Of a DNA stretch of 64,000 nt, positions 32,519 through 41,594 are shown in pieces. The notes under the pieces were generated by a model, which saw only the letters and a program-made list of their open reading frames with translations, searched no databases and was not told the origin of the DNA. The translations under genes and the position numbers were made by a program. The stretch is from Fimenecus sp045631225 (GTDB lineage Bacteria > Bacillota > Clostridia > Oscillospirales > Acutalibacteraceae): the NCBI GenBank assembly GCA_045631225.1, contig JAZQUG010000047.1, positions 1-64,000 on the forward strand, written 5' to 3'. The first letter of the stretch is position 1, and the number at the start of each line of letters is the position of its first letter.

Positions 32519-33919
32519 TTAATATTTATAGTAAATATTATCTAATATAAGTGCCTTACTTGACTTTTCTAAATTATCAAAATACTTTTCCCATTCTGCA
32601 TCATCTGTAAACTCTTTTTCAAAGACATCTTTTTCAACAAGCTTATTATTAACAAGCTCATAAGTTGTAGCCATTACAAGTACACCCTTTTCAGTTGCAC
32701 CTGAACTGACAATAATAATTGATTTACCCTTTGTATATAATGCTCCGTGCCAACCACCAAATGAACCTGCATAAATCATTTTACCGTTTGCAAATGTGTA
32801 AACATGGTATGCTCTGTCTGCTTCACAAGTGCCTGTCTGTGTAATTAATTCATCAACACCGTCTTTATTGATGTCATAATATGTATATCCGTTCATGTAT
32901 CCTTCATTTTCAATATTTTCATCATAATTTTGAGAATCATCTTCAGTCTCACTTACCCATACACTCACATCAGAAACAACAAACTGATTTGTCTTTGAAT
33001 CATAAACATAATCGACAGATGAATATACTTCCTTGTTATTCATTGAACGACTCAGAAATGAATAGCTTTCGTAATTAACATATGGTTTCTCACCATACCA
33101 ACACCATGCTCGACCCTCATGAGGTGCGTAAAATCCTCCGTCGTATTCCTTGGCTACAGGATTTCCTTTTTCATCAAAAAGCATTTCATAATCTGTGTCA
33201 CATACGATTTTCTCTTCAAAATTAAGCTTCTTGTTTCTGAATACAACAGTATAAGGAGCTTCAAGGCTTACCTCAAATGGTGCTTCGTCGCTGATTGTCA
33301 TTTCAACAATCTTACCATTATTGATTTTGTAAATACCATTACAGTAAATACCTGCACCGCCGTTACCGCCTGTATTTGCAAGTAAAACAATTTCCTCACC
33401 TTTTTTACCGTCAAGGTCTCCTGTTGTCAGACTATGAGCTTTTTCAACCGGTATTTGTCCGTAAGATGGAAATTCAGTATTAAGGTACATAACCTTATCC
33501 TTTGTTGTTACAAATAAATATGTCTGTTCCTCTTCCTTACCATAATCACGAACAACATATACACAACCTAATGATGTAGGATACGGAACACTTATATCGT
33601 TATCCTTTGTAAGACCATACTTGGTGAGGTCAACTGAATTTAAATCGATAGTTTCCTTCATTATATCAAGTTTAACACTATCCTCATCAGTTGTGTCCTC
33701 AACTTCTTTTTTTGATGTTTCTTCTTGTTTTGTTGTTTCTTCATCCTTATCAGAACTTTCAACTTCCTGTGATGTTGTTTCTTCATCAACATTCTGTGAA
33801 ATGCTTTCTGACGGATTTTCGTCGTTATTTACAGGCTCGTCCTTCTGACATCCTGCAAACATAAGTGTTACAAATGCAAGCGACACTGCAATAATTTTTT
33901 TGAATAATGATTTTTTCAT
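32519..33919 (-). CDS. Lipoprotein with acidic Thr/Glu-rich linker and FG-GAP-like domain (paralogue 1)
   Basis: 466 residues. Signal peptide with lipobox MFAGC (lipidated C24), then a low-complexity acidic linker rich in E, T, S and K (about 30-85) that should span the cell wall, then a folded beta-rich domain. The latter has two EF-like or FG-GAP-like phrases: GDLDGKKGEEIVLLA (about 168-182) and YDINKDGVDELIT (about 350-362), typical of calcium-binding beta-propeller repeats. Function unknown; probably surface-exposed sensor or binder. RBS AAGGAGA before the ATG. It is the downstream member of a tandem pair with 33971-35227 and shares a nearly identical signal-peptide segment. Confidence 0.75.
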   Translation of the reverse strand: MKKSLFKKIIAVSLAFVTLMFAGCQKDEPVNNDENPSESISQNVDEETTSQEVESSDKDEETTKQEETSKKEVEDTTDEDSVKLDIMKETIDLNSVDLTKYGLTKDNDISVPYPTSLGCVYVVRDYGKEEEQTYLFVTTKDKVMYLNTEFPSYGQIPVEKAHSLTTGDLDGKKGEEIVLLANTGGNGGAGIYCNGIYKINNGKIVEMTISDEAPFEVSLEAPYTVVFRNKKLNFEEKIVCDTDYEMLFDEKGNPVAKEYDGGFYAPHEGRAWCWYGEKPYVNYESYSFLSRSMNNKEVYSSVDYVYDSKTNQFVVSDVSVWVSETEDDSQNYDENIENEGYMNGYTYYDINKDGVDELITQTGTCEADRAYHVYTFANGKMIYAGSFGGWHGALYTKGKSIIIVSSGATEKGVLVMATTYELVNNKLVEKDVFEKEFTDDAEWEKYFDNLEKSSKALILDNIYYKY

Positions 33920-33970
33920 ATTTATATCTCCTTGTTTTTTAGTCTTTTGATTACATACAGAATGGCATTA

Positions 33971-35227
33971 TCAATAGCAATACCACTCTATTGAGTCTCC
34001 GATTCTTTCATATAATTCATCTTCATACTCTAATGAAATGTTTTCGCCGCTATCAACTTTTATTATTTTGTTATTTTCCAGCTTATAAGCCTTATACCAA
34101 ATTTTACTTGTTCTTACGGTTGCTTCAACAAGATGTCCGTTTACACAATATAATCCTCCTCGATAAAATGCTTGGTCTTCCTCTAACTCACCTGCATAAA
34201 CAATCCTTTCATCTTCTAATACAAATACCCGATGTTCATTTTCATACATAAATGCCGGGTTATTTGTTTTGATACTCTTCCATGTAATCAACTCATCGGT
34301 ACCATCGTTATTTATATCACAATACGCATATCTGTAACCATCTTCATACACTTCTTCGCCTTCACCGGTTATCATTATATCTGTATCTATAACAACAAAT
34401 TTATTATTTTCTTTGTCATATTCATATGTTGTTGTCGTATCAATATTCTTATCGGTTGTCTCTTTACTGATGTCACACCATTCTTTTACGACAACTTCAA
34501 AATCGCCATCATTATCCACATCTTCAGGACGAATATCCCAAGCTCCTAAGCTGATATATTCCGTTGAATCCGTTGTTGGCGTTCCGTCTTCTTCGAATTT
34601 ATATGATTGCTTATCTGCATCTACAGTTTCTTTTAAATCTGTATATTTGTTTGTAATTACAAATTTAAATGGTTTTTCAGTTGTAAAACTATATCCAGAC
34701 TCATCCATCTCAATTCTTTCGAATCCATTTTCCGTTATTTTATAAACTCCCGTCATCCATAAACCTCTTCCGAAAGTACTACCGACATCTATGGCAATCA
34801 AAATTTCTTCTCCGAATTCACTATCTACATTTTCAGTAAAAATTGTATAAATTGTACTTCCTAGACCATAATCCGATATCATTTCGTATTTAATATCATC
34901 TTGAGTAGTAATAAAAAGATATGTCAATGTTTTTTCAGTAAGAAACTCTCTAACAACATAAACTGTACCTAATGCGGTTGGATATGGAACACTAATTTCA
35001 TAATCTTTATAAATATTAAATTCCGCATTTAAATCTATAGTGCTTAAATCTATGGTATTATCCATAACAGGAAGTTTATTCGATAAACCATTTTCGTCAA
35101 CTTCCTGTGAAATGTTTTCTGACGGACTTTCGTTATTTACAGGCTCGTCCTTCTGACATCCTGCAAACATAAGTGTTGCAAATGCAAGCGACACTGCAAT
35201 AAGTTTTTTAAATAATGAATTTTTCAT
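33971..35227 (-). CDS. Lipoprotein with FG-GAP-like domain (paralogue 2)
   Basis: 418 residues, paralogue of the next gene downstream. Lipobox MFAGC, short linker instead of the long acidic one, then the shared domain beginning ISVPYPTALGTVYVVRE. It has DVDNDGDFEVVVKE and DINNDGTDELITWK, FG-GAP-like calcium-site phrases. Start: ATG at 35227 rather than 35233, because AAAGGAG needs about 7 nt. The 51-bp gap to the next gene holds a second ribosome binding site, so both are probably cotranscribed. Role unknown; a membrane-tethered outer protein. Confidence 0.75.
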   Translation of the reverse strand: MKNSLFKKLIAVSLAFATLMFAGCQKDEPVNNESPSENISQEVDENGLSNKLPVMDNTIDLSTIDLNAEFNIYKDYEISVPYPTALGTVYVVREFLTEKTLTYLFITTQDDIKYEMISDYGLGSTIYTIFTENVDSEFGEEILIAIDVGSTFGRGLWMTGVYKITENGFERIEMDESGYSFTTEKPFKFVITNKYTDLKETVDADKQSYKFEEDGTPTTDSTEYISLGAWDIRPEDVDNDGDFEVVVKEWCDISKETTDKNIDTTTTYEYDKENNKFVVIDTDIMITGEGEEVYEDGYRYAYCDINNDGTDELITWKSIKTNNPAFMYENEHRVFVLEDERIVYAGELEEDQAFYRGGLYCVNGHLVEATVRTSKIWYKAYKLENNKIIKVDSGENISLEYEDELYERIGDSIEWYCY

Positions 35228-35466
35228 ACCCATTCTCCTTTAAATAGTTATAATAGAATTATTCTATTACTTTAAAACGATAAATTCAATACCCTAATAG
35301 CATACACATTTAGTTTTTTTAGAAAACGGAACAAAATTCTCACATTTTTTCAACTACATATTTTCATAGATTTGTTTTATAAAACCCATACTTTCTGACT
35401 ATAATATAAATGAATTTTTTAAGTCTGCTCTTTTTTTGTACATATCATAAGTAAAGGAAGATTATT

Positions 35467-36237
35467 GTGCAATACAGCAGAGTTGAAATATGTGGCGTTG
35501 ATACATCAAAAATCAAGGTTTTAAAAGAAGCAGAAAAGATAGAATTACTCAAGAAAATCAGGGAAAATGACGATAAAAAAGCAAGGCAGAAGCTTATTGA
35601 AGGTAATCTTCGTCTTGTGTTGTCTGTGGTGCAAAGATTTTCAAACCGTGGTGAAAACCCTGACGATTTATTTCAGGTAGGTTGCATAGGCCTTATAAAA
35701 GCAATCGACAACTTCGACACCTCCCACGATGTCCGTTTTTCCACATATGCTGTTCCCATGATTATCGGTGAAATAAGGCGATATTTAAGAGACTACAATC
35801 CAATAAGAGTCAGTCGTTCCTTAAGGGATACTGCTTACCATGCTATGCAGATTAAAGAGAGAATACAGAATACACTCGGTCGTGATGCCACTATCGAAGA
35901 AATTGCCAAAGAAATGGAAATAGAGCCTGCAAATGTCGTTATTGCTATGGAAGCTATTGTTGACCCGATTTCGCTTTATGAGCCTGTATATTCCGATGGT
36001 GGTGATACTATTTACGTTATGGACCAGGTTGGCGGTGCAGAAAGTGATGAAGACTGGCTTTTTGAAATTGCTGTAAAAGACGCTATAAATGAGCTTGGAA
36101 ATCGTGAAAAGCAGATTCTTAATCTCCGTTTTATGCAGGGTAAAACACAAATGGAAGTTGCACGTGAAGTAGGTATAAGTCAGGCTCAGGTCAGTCGTCT
36201 TGAAAAAGGTGCAATAAAGAAAATCAAGGAATTCTGA
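35467..36237 (+). CDS. sigG: Forespore sigma factor SigG
   Basis: 256 residues. Directs late forespore transcription during endospore formation. Typical SigG N-terminus VEICGVDTSKIKVL (5-18), region 2 LRLVLSVVQRF...DDLFQVGCIGLIKAIDNFD (about 49-85) with the RNA polymerase core-binding and -10 recognition helices, RRYLRDYNPIRVSRSLRD (about 105-122), and region 4 helix-turn-helix KTQMEVAREVGISQAQVSRLEK (about 228-249). The start is GTG at 35467, 6 nt after AAAGGAAG. In many clostridia sigG follows spoIIGA and sigE; here the upstream genes are lipoproteins instead. It is followed by a YlmC/YmxH protein, a recurrent neighbour of sigG. Confidence 0.95.
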   Translation: MQYSRVEICGVDTSKIKVLKEAEKIELLKKIRENDDKKARQKLIEGNLRLVLSVVQRFSNRGENPDDLFQVGCIGLIKAIDNFDTSHDVRFSTYAVPMIIGEIRRYLRDYNPIRVSRSLRDTAYHAMQIKERIQNTLGRDATIEEIAKEMEIEPANVVIAMEAIVDPISLYEPVYSDGGDTIYVMDQVGGAESDEDWLFEIAVKDAINELGNREKQILNLRFMQGKTQMEVAREVGISQAQVSRLEKGAIKKIKEF

Positions 36238-36281
36238 AAAATTACAAAAGCAACAGCATATTATGGTTATGAGGTGGTTTT

Positions 36282-36581
36282 GTGAACTGTTTTATAACTG
36301 ATATGCGTGAAAAAGAAGTAATTAACCTAAAGGACGGATGTAGATTAGGTTCCGTCTGTGATGTGGAATTCGACACCTGTTCAGGAAATATTGTATCATT
36401 GATTATATTCGGTAGCGGCAAGATGTTCGGACTTATGGGCAGATGTGACGATATTAAAATCTGTTGGAATGATATAAAGGTTATCGGTGATGATACTATT
36501 CTTGTTGATATCGATTTGCCGAAGGAATGCCATAATCAAACAAAAGAGAATGTACTCGACTCACTTTTTAAACACAAGTAA
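36282..36581 (+). CDS. ylmC: YlmC/YmxH-family PRC-barrel sporulation protein
   Basis: 99 residues, single PRC-barrel-like domain: REKEVINLKDGCRLGSVCDVEFD (about 9-31) followed by a small beta barrel with LIIFGSGKMFGL. The family is annotated with sporulation because of genome neighbourhoods and expression, but the molecular role is not settled. Starts with GTG at 36282, preceded by GAGGTGG. Directly after sigG on the same strand, as in related clostridia. Confidence 0.8.
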   Translation: MNCFITDMREKEVINLKDGCRLGSVCDVEFDTCSGNIVSLIIFGSGKMFGLMGRCDDIKICWNDIKVIGDDTILVDIDLPKECHNQTKENVLDSLFKHK

Positions 36582-36586
36582 ATCAC

Positions 36587-36615
36587 TTGAAATGAAAATG
36601 TTTATGTGGTACAAT
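36587..36615 (+). promoter_or_regulatory. Sigma-A promoter of zapA
   Basis: TTGAAA (36587-36592), 17 bp, TACAAT (36610-36615) with TG at 36607-36608 (extended -10). It implies that zapA and the genes after it are expressed independently of the sporulation genes. Confidence 0.7.
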
Positions 36616-36659
36616 AATAAAAAGTATGCAATTTTTATTGTATCGGGGTGTAAAAGTGA

Positions 36660-37028
36660 ATGAATAATAAAGTTAAACTTACTATTCGTGGCGTAAGCTA
36701 CTATATCAATACTGATGAAAGTGTTGAATATACTGAGGAACTTGGAAGAAAAATCGACCAACGACTTTCTGACCTTCTTGATGGTGGACTTCGCCTTTCT
36801 GTAAATCAGGCTACTGTTCTTGTAGCTCTTGAGATGGCTGATGCTCTTTCAAAAACTCTTAATGAAGTTGATTCATTAAAGGAACAGATGAAAGGATATC
36901 TTGAAGACGCTTCAAAAGCTAAATCTGACAGAGATTACTATAAGCGTGAACTTGAAAGACTTAAGACAGAGTCAAAATTCAAGGATGACCAGATAAATCT
37001 TTTTGCAAAGGCTAATAAAGATGAATAA
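36660..37028 (+). CDS. zapA: Cell division protein ZapA
   Basis: 122 residues. ZapA binds FtsZ and stabilises the division ring. N-terminal globular part (KVKLTIRGVSYYINTDESVE, about 4-23, then YTEELGRKIDQRL) followed by a helix with LSVNQATVLVALEMADAL and a C-terminal coiled coil to about 110, as in Firmicutes ZapA. The ATG at 36660 follows GGGGTG; a GTG at 36656 is out of frame. The last codons overlap the start of the U32 gene. Confidence 0.85.
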   Translation: MNNKVKLTIRGVSYYINTDESVEYTEELGRKIDQRLSDLLDGGLRLSVNQATVLVALEMADALSKTLNEVDSLKEQMKGYLEDASKAKSDRDYYKRELERLKTESKFKDDQINLFAKANKDE

Positions 37029-39048
37029 AACAGAAATACTTGCTCCTGTGGGCAATATTGAAACCTTAAAAGCTGCTGTCCTTTCGGGTGCTGATGCGGT
37101 TTATTTTGGTTTAGGCAATTTTAATGCCCGCAGAAATGCTCAGAATTTTTCAGACGATGAAGCAAAACAAGCAATTGAATATTGTCACAGTAGGGGTGTT
37201 AAGGTGCATATTACTCTTAACACCCTTATTAAGGATTCGGAAATAAAGGATGCTGTGAATGCAGTCAAGCATATCTGCAGTATCGGTGCTGATGCAGTTA
37301 TTGTTCAGGATTTAGGTGTTGCTAAAATTGTAAAGACAGTTTGTCCCGAAATTGAAATGCACGCTTCAACACAGATGAGTGTGGGAACTCTTGAGGGTCT
37401 TTATGAACTTAAAAACCTTGGTTTTACAAGAGCTGTTTTGCCAAGAGAATTAAGTTTTCAGGAAATCAAATATCTTTGTGAGAACTCCCCTATTGACCTT
37501 GAGGTGTTTATTCACGGTGCACTTTGTATGTGTGTTTCAGGTCAATGCCTTATGAGTGCGGTGCTGGGCTCACGAAGCGGTAACAGAGGCCTCTGTGCAC
37601 AACCTTGCCGTTTACCGTTCAAGGTGCAAAAAGGTACAGGACACGATTTGAGTCTTAAGGATTTATCCCTTATTGAATACATTCCTGAACTTTCCGAAAT
37701 GGGTATCTGCTCTTTTAAAATCGAAGGCAGAATGAAACGACCTGAATATGTCAGCGCTGTTGTTTCTGCCTGTAAAAAGTCATTAAACGATACATACACA
37801 TCACTTGTAAGAAAAGATTTGTCAGATTTGTTCAGCCGTTCAGGATTTACTGACGGATACTATGAAAATGAACTTGGCAGAGATATGTTCGGATTCCGTG
37901 AAAAGGAAAATGTGCAGTCTGCTACAAAGGAGCTTCTCTCCAAATATGCTTCCATTTACGAAAAGGAACAACCAAGATTTGGTGTTCATTTTATTTTCAG
38001 TGGTAAAATCGGTGAAAAGGCTACTCTTACTACAGCTTGCAACGGACAAACTGTTTGTGTACAAAGTGAAATGCTTTGCGAAGCACCTATAAACAGACCG
38101 ATTTCAATTGAAAGAATCCAGGATGCACTTAATAAATGTGGCGGAACACAGTTCACTGCAGAAAATGTTGAGATCAAAGGCGAAGTTGATTATTCACTTC
38201 CTGTTTCTGCACTTAACTCAATGCGAAGAAGTGCTTTAGAATCTCTTACAGCTCTTATTTCAGGACAATCTGAGAGAAAGCTCTGTCCACCACCAATCCC
38301 AACCAATATTCTGTCAGAAAATCAAAGAAAATATTACTGCAGATTTGACAATGCAAATCAGATTCCCGAGGACATTGATGCTGATTTGATTTTTGTACCA
38401 CTTGGTACAGATGACAAAATTATTAAAGACAGAAAATACGGAGTTGAACTTCCTCACGGAATGTTCGGTAATGGTGAAAAGGTTGAAAAGATGCTTTTGG
38501 AATCATCAGCAGAAACTTGTCTTTGTCACACACTCGATGCTGTTGCAATTGCAAAAAAATGCAAGAAGAATATTGTTGGTTCCCCTTCCCTTAATGTTTT
38601 CAATTCACTTTCAATGGATGCTGTAAAACGTTTAAGAATAAATGAAGTTATCGTATCTAACGAATGTACTGTTGAGAATTTTAAAAAGCTTTCTGCGCCT
38701 GTCCCGAAAGGAATTACAGTTTATGGTAAAATCCCACTTATGCTAACTCGTAATTGTCCTGTAAAAAATGGCAAGACATGTGCAGAGTGCAAACGAGAAA
38801 GTGAAATCACAGACAGAATGGGTATTAAATTCCCTGTAAGATGCCATATGGGATACAGTGAAATTCTCAATTCACGACCCATTTATATGGCTGATAGACT
38901 GGGTGAAATTCCGGATTGCGATATTTTCTTTTTCAACTTCACAACTGAAACAAAGCAAGAGGTTGCAAATGTAATGAACTCATATTACAATGAAGAAAAG
39001 CCACTTGGTGAATTCACAAGAGGACTTTTATACAGAGGTGTTGAATAA
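37021..39048 (+). CDS. Peptidase U32-family protein (RlhA-like, with DUF3656 domain)
   Basis: 675 residues. U32 domain (about 1-290) with the signature EVFIHGALCMCVSGQCLMS (about 165-183), SRSGNRGLCAQPCRLPF with the cysteine cluster (about 190-206) and KIEGRMKRPEYV; the cysteines fit an iron-sulfur site known in this family. Then DUF3656 (about 370-490) and a C-terminal part with further Cys (CPVKNGKTCAEC, about 580). Characterised relatives hydroxylate RNA bases (RlhA on 23S rRNA, TrhP on tRNA), so an RNA-modifying role is more likely than proteolysis. The ATG at 37021 overlaps the end of zapA by 8 nt. Confidence 0.87.
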   Translation: MNKTEILAPVGNIETLKAAVLSGADAVYFGLGNFNARRNAQNFSDDEAKQAIEYCHSRGVKVHITLNTLIKDSEIKDAVNAVKHICSIGADAVIVQDLGVAKIVKTVCPEIEMHASTQMSVGTLEGLYELKNLGFTRAVLPRELSFQEIKYLCENSPIDLEVFIHGALCMCVSGQCLMSAVLGSRSGNRGLCAQPCRLPFKVQKGTGHDLSLKDLSLIEYIPELSEMGICSFKIEGRMKRPEYVSAVVSACKKSLNDTYTSLVRKDLSDLFSRSGFTDGYYENELGRDMFGFREKENVQSATKELLSKYASIYEKEQPRFGVHFIFSGKIGEKATLTTACNGQTVCVQSEMLCEAPINRPISIERIQDALNKCGGTQFTAENVEIKGEVDYSLPVSALNSMRRSALESLTALISGQSERKLCPPPIPTNILSENQRKYYCRFDNANQIPEDIDADLIFVPLGTDDKIIKDRKYGVELPHGMFGNGEKVEKMLLESSAETCLCHTLDAVAIAKKCKKNIVGSPSLNVFNSLSMDAVKRLRINEVIVSNECTVENFKKLSAPVPKGITVYGKIPLMLTRNCPVKNGKTCAECKRESEITDRMGIKFPVRCHMGYSEILNSRPIYMADRLGEIPDCDIFFFNFTTETKQEVANVMNSYYNEEKPLGEFTRGLLYRGVE

Positions 39049-39049
39049 T

Positions 39050-39493
39050 ATGAAAGAGTTAAAGATAAAAAAAGTAAGAAAAAATGCAAAAATTCCGACA
39101 AGAGGTACTGTCGGAAGTGCAGGTCTTGATTTATATGCTTGTATAGATGAACCAATTACTCTTAAAAAAGGTGATACAGCAGTTATTCCTACGGGAATTG
39201 CAATCGGTTTAGATGACCCACATTATGCTGCATTTGTTTATGCAAGAAGTGGTCTCGCAATCAAGCAGGGAATCGGACTTCTCAATTCTGTCGGTGTTAT
39301 TGACAGTGATTATCGTGGTGAGGTCTGTGTCGGTGTTATTAAGCAGACTGACCCTGAATATACAATCGAGCCATATGAGAGAATTGCACAGATGGTTATT
39401 GAGCCTGTTGAATTACCTGAAATTGTTGAAGTTGACAGCCTTGATGAAACTGACCGTGGTGCTGGTGGATTCGGCTCAACAGGAACAAAATAA
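39050..39493 (+). CDS. dut: dUTP diphosphatase
   Basis: 147 residues, trimeric dUTPase. Hydrolyses dUTP to dUMP, keeping uracil out of DNA. The five family motifs are in order: SAGLDLYA (about 24-31), YARSGLAIKQGI (about 64-75), NSVGVIDSDYRGEV (about 79-92), RIAQMVI (about 111-117) and RGAGGFGSTG (about 136-145). Start ATG at 39050 after AGAGGTG; a longer frame inside the U32 gene is not needed. Ended by a C(TTCG)G-loop terminator. Confidence 0.96.
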   Translation: MKELKIKKVRKNAKIPTRGTVGSAGLDLYACIDEPITLKKGDTAVIPTGIAIGLDDPHYAAFVYARSGLAIKQGIGLLNSVGVIDSDYRGEVCVGVIKQTDPEYTIEPYERIAQMVIEPVELPEIVEVDSLDETDRGAGGFGSTGTK

Positions 39494-39505
39494 AATGCAA
39501 AATTA

Positions 39506-39536
39506 AAAGGACACTTCGGTGTCCTTTAATTATTTT
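39506..39536. terminator. TTCG-loop terminator between dut and the leftward gene
   Basis: AAAGGACAC (39506-39514), TTCG, GTGTCCTTT (39519-39527): 9 perfect pairs. T-rich on both sides, and it overlaps the stop codon of the minus-strand gene, so it likely serves both. Confidence 0.88.
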
Positions 39537-40065
39537 TATTCTGTTTATTTACAAATTTTTCCACAAAACCTAAGTGGTTACCTATAAAAATAAGCTTTAA
39601 TTCCTTGTGCTTTGTTATATCCTTCGGGAAATACAAGGTGCTTTTCTTTTTGAGTCGCAAAACCTTGCTTTTTTGCAAAACCTCTGCCACAAACTGTGAA
39701 CAGAAATACTTGTTTTTTCTTTTCAATGGAATTTTCAAAAAACAACACACAAGCCCAAGCGTTGAATATTTAAGTCTTTCCTTTTTTGCCTTATATGTCA
39801 TAACCAATGCTTTCACATTGTTATAAGTTTTTTCAGGTACAGAAATCTCATATAATGCACAAGGGAATGACTCTCTGCCCGGTTTTTCATATCGTCTTAT
39901 ACTCTCTATAAAAAAACCTTTGCCCACAAAAGTATAGAACGTATCCATATCATCTTCAAAACCGATTGAAGCATGTGTATACGGAAAACGTGTGTACCAC
40001 ACAAGAAATCTTGCATTATATCCCGGATAACGTGTCAATAAAACATATATTTTTTTATAATTCAT
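39526..40065 (-). CDS. YiiX/NlpC-P60-like protein (permuted papain fold)
   Basis: 179 residues. The permuted NlpC/P60-type arrangement is suggested by an early histidine in YTHASIGF (H31) and a late cysteine in YFCSQFVAEVL (C122), as in YiiX/LRAT-like hydrolases. No signal peptide or membrane helix, although the N-terminal region is basic. Such proteins act on cell-wall peptides or lipids, or have lost activity; the role is open. Single leftward gene between dut and rqcP with its own terminator. Confidence 0.6.
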   Translation of the reverse strand: MNYKKIYVLLTRYPGYNARFLVWYTRFPYTHASIGFEDDMDTFYTFVGKGFFIESIRRYEKPGRESFPCALYEISVPEKTYNNVKALVMTYKAKKERLKYSTLGLVCCFLKIPLKRKNKYFCSQFVAEVLQKSKVLRLKKKSTLYFPKDITKHKELKLIFIGNHLGFVEKFVNKQNKNN

Positions 40066-40156
40066 TTGTTTTCCTCTTATTTTAGTCTATATAACAAGTA
40101 TATACTATAAGGGCTATTGATTCAACAGGCAAATGTTGGATAAAATGTTGATTAAA

Positions 40157-40399
40157 TTATTTTAACAACTCGTACATCTCACTTGCTGACTGTTTTGTAG
40201 CGTGTTCAGTTACATTCAACACTTTATACTTTGTAATTTTTTCACCAAACTGAATTTCAAGGATATCACCCTCTTTAACATCATACGATGCTTTCACAAC
40301 TCTGCCGGCTACACTTACATGACCTGCGTCACATACTTCATTGGCAACTGTACGTCTTTTGATTATTCTTGAAACTTTTAAAAATTTATCTAATCTCAT
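40157..40399 (-). CDS. rqcP: S4-domain RNA-binding protein RqcP (YabO/Hsp15-like)
   Basis: 80 residues, an S4 domain: MRLDKFLKVSRIIKRRTVANE (1-21) followed by GHVSVAGRVVKASYDVKEGD. In B. subtilis RqcP works with RqcH in ribosome quality control by adding C-terminal alanine tails. The GTG at 40408 overlaps the ribosome binding site; the ATG at 40399 is preferred. It sits next to hup and mazG, as in the conserved spoVB-mazG-rqcP order, but a terminator separates it from hup. YabP and YabQ, the usual next genes, are absent. Confidence 0.85.
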   Translation of the reverse strand: MRLDKFLKVSRIIKRRTVANEVCDAGHVSVAGRVVKASYDVKEGDILEIQFGEKITKYKVLNVTEHATKQSASEMYELLK

Positions 40400-40410
40400 A
40401 TTCGTCACCT

Positions 40411-40438
40411 AAAAAATAAGGGAGTCAAACTGACTCCC
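40411..40438 (-). terminator. Terminator between hup and rqcP
   Basis: On the minus strand GGGAGTCA (40438-40431), GTT, TGACTCCC (40427-40420), then TTATTTTTTAGG. It follows the hup stop by about 20 nt. Confidence 0.85.
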
Positions 40439-40459
40439 CGATTTTTAACAAAAGTTTAA

Positions 40460-40732
40460 TTATTTAACAGCTGCTTTAAGTGCTGCGCCTGCTTTGAATG
40501 CAGGAACCTTTGTTGCAGGAACTGTCATTGTTTCGCCTGTTCTTGGGTTACGAGCTGTCTTTTCTGAACGTTCTCTAACTTCAAATGTACCGAAGCCGAT
40601 AAGCTGAACCTTATCACCGTTTACAAGAGCGTCTGTAACTGATGCGAAAACTGCTGCTACTGCTGCGTCTGCGTCTTTCTTTGAAATGCCTGCTTTTGCA
40701 GCAACTGCTGCTACGAGTTCTGTCTTATTCAT
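40460..40732 (-). CDS. hup: HU-type DNA-binding protein
   Basis: 90 residues. Histone-like nucleoid protein: MNKTELVAAVAAKAGISKKDA (1-21), the GFGTFEVRERSEKTARNPRTG beta arm (about 46-66) with the proline-containing tip region, and C-terminal PAFKAGAALKAAVK. Homodimer that bends and compacts DNA. Start ATG at 40732 after GGAGGAA. Located between mazG and rqcP, a placement found in several clostridia. A terminator follows, so it should be made in excess over rqcP. Confidence 0.96.
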   Translation of the reverse strand: MNKTELVAAVAAKAGISKKDADAAVAAVFASVTDALVNGDKVQLIGFGTFEVRERSEKTARNPRTGETMTVPATKVPAFKAGAALKAAVK

Positions 40733-40778
40733 TGTGTATTCCTCCAAAAATTAATATCTTTTTATTTTAAAAAGGTTT

Positions 40779-41576
40779 TCAACCCTTTTTAGCCAAATCC
40801 CACAGCTTGTCCAATGTGTCCAAGTCTGTATTTTTCATATCCATTCCCTGTTCATCTGCCATTTTTTCAACCTTGCTGAAACGGTCAATAAACTTGTCCG
40901 TTGAGTTTGTAAGTGCTTCTTCACTATCAACCTTTACAAATCTTGAAACATTGACAACTGAGAAAAGCAAGTCACCCAACTCTTCATGGATATGCTCCTG
41001 ATTACCCTGCACATATGCTTCTTCAAGCTCCTTGAGTTCTTCACTCACCTTCTGAAAAGCACCGTCAGCACTATCCCAGTCGAAACCAACCTTTGAAGCC
41101 TTTTTCTGCACCTTATCAGCACGCATAAGCGCAGGAAATTCGCGTGGTATAGAAAGCATTGATTCTGTCTGACTCTTTTGTTGTTTTGTACGCTTTTTGA
41201 TGACATCCCAATTCTCAAGCACCTGTTCACTTGTTTCAGCATTAACATCACCGAAAACGTGAGGATGACGTTCAATCATCTTTTTGCAGATTCCGTCAGC
41301 AACATCTGAAAGCTCAAAAGTGCCCTTTTCACGCTCAATCTGAGTATGAAAAACAACCTGCAACAAAACATCACCAAGTTCTTCTAAAAGCAAGTCCTTA
41401 TCATCCTTATTGATTGCCTCAATAACCTCATAGGTTTCTTCAAGAAAATCACGACGGATTGACTTATGGTCCTGCTCTCTGTCCCAAGGACAACCCTCAG
41501 GAGAACGAAGAATTTCAACAATATCTATTAAATCAGATACAGAATATTTTTCTTTGAATTGAAAATTATCAATCAT
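40779..41576 (-). CDS. mazG: Nucleoside triphosphate pyrophosphohydrolase MazG
   Basis: 265 residues with two MazG domains. First: CPWDREQDHKSIRRDFLEET (about 29-48) and LLEELGDVLLQVVFH (about 63-77), the metal-binding EExxE/ExxD set. Second: RADKVQKKASKVGFDW and HEELGDLLFSVVNVSRF (about 200-216). Hydrolyses NTPs and dNTPs to monophosphates and pyrophosphate, clearing damaged nucleotides and affecting ppGpp in E. coli. Lies between the flippase and hup on the minus strand in the conserved order. It ends within the next ribosome binding region. Confidence 0.93.
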   Translation of the reverse strand: MIDNFQFKEKYSVSDLIDIVEILRSPEGCPWDREQDHKSIRRDFLEETYEVIEAINKDDKDLLLEELGDVLLQVVFHTQIEREKGTFELSDVADGICKKMIERHPHVFGDVNAETSEQVLENWDVIKKRTKQQKSQTESMLSIPREFPALMRADKVQKKASKVGFDWDSADGAFQKVSEELKELEEAYVQGNQEHIHEELGDLLFSVVNVSRFVKVDSEEALTNSTDKFIDRFSKVEKMADEQGMDMKNTDLDTLDKLWDLAKKG

Positions 41577-41594
41577 ATTTGCTTACCTCATATT

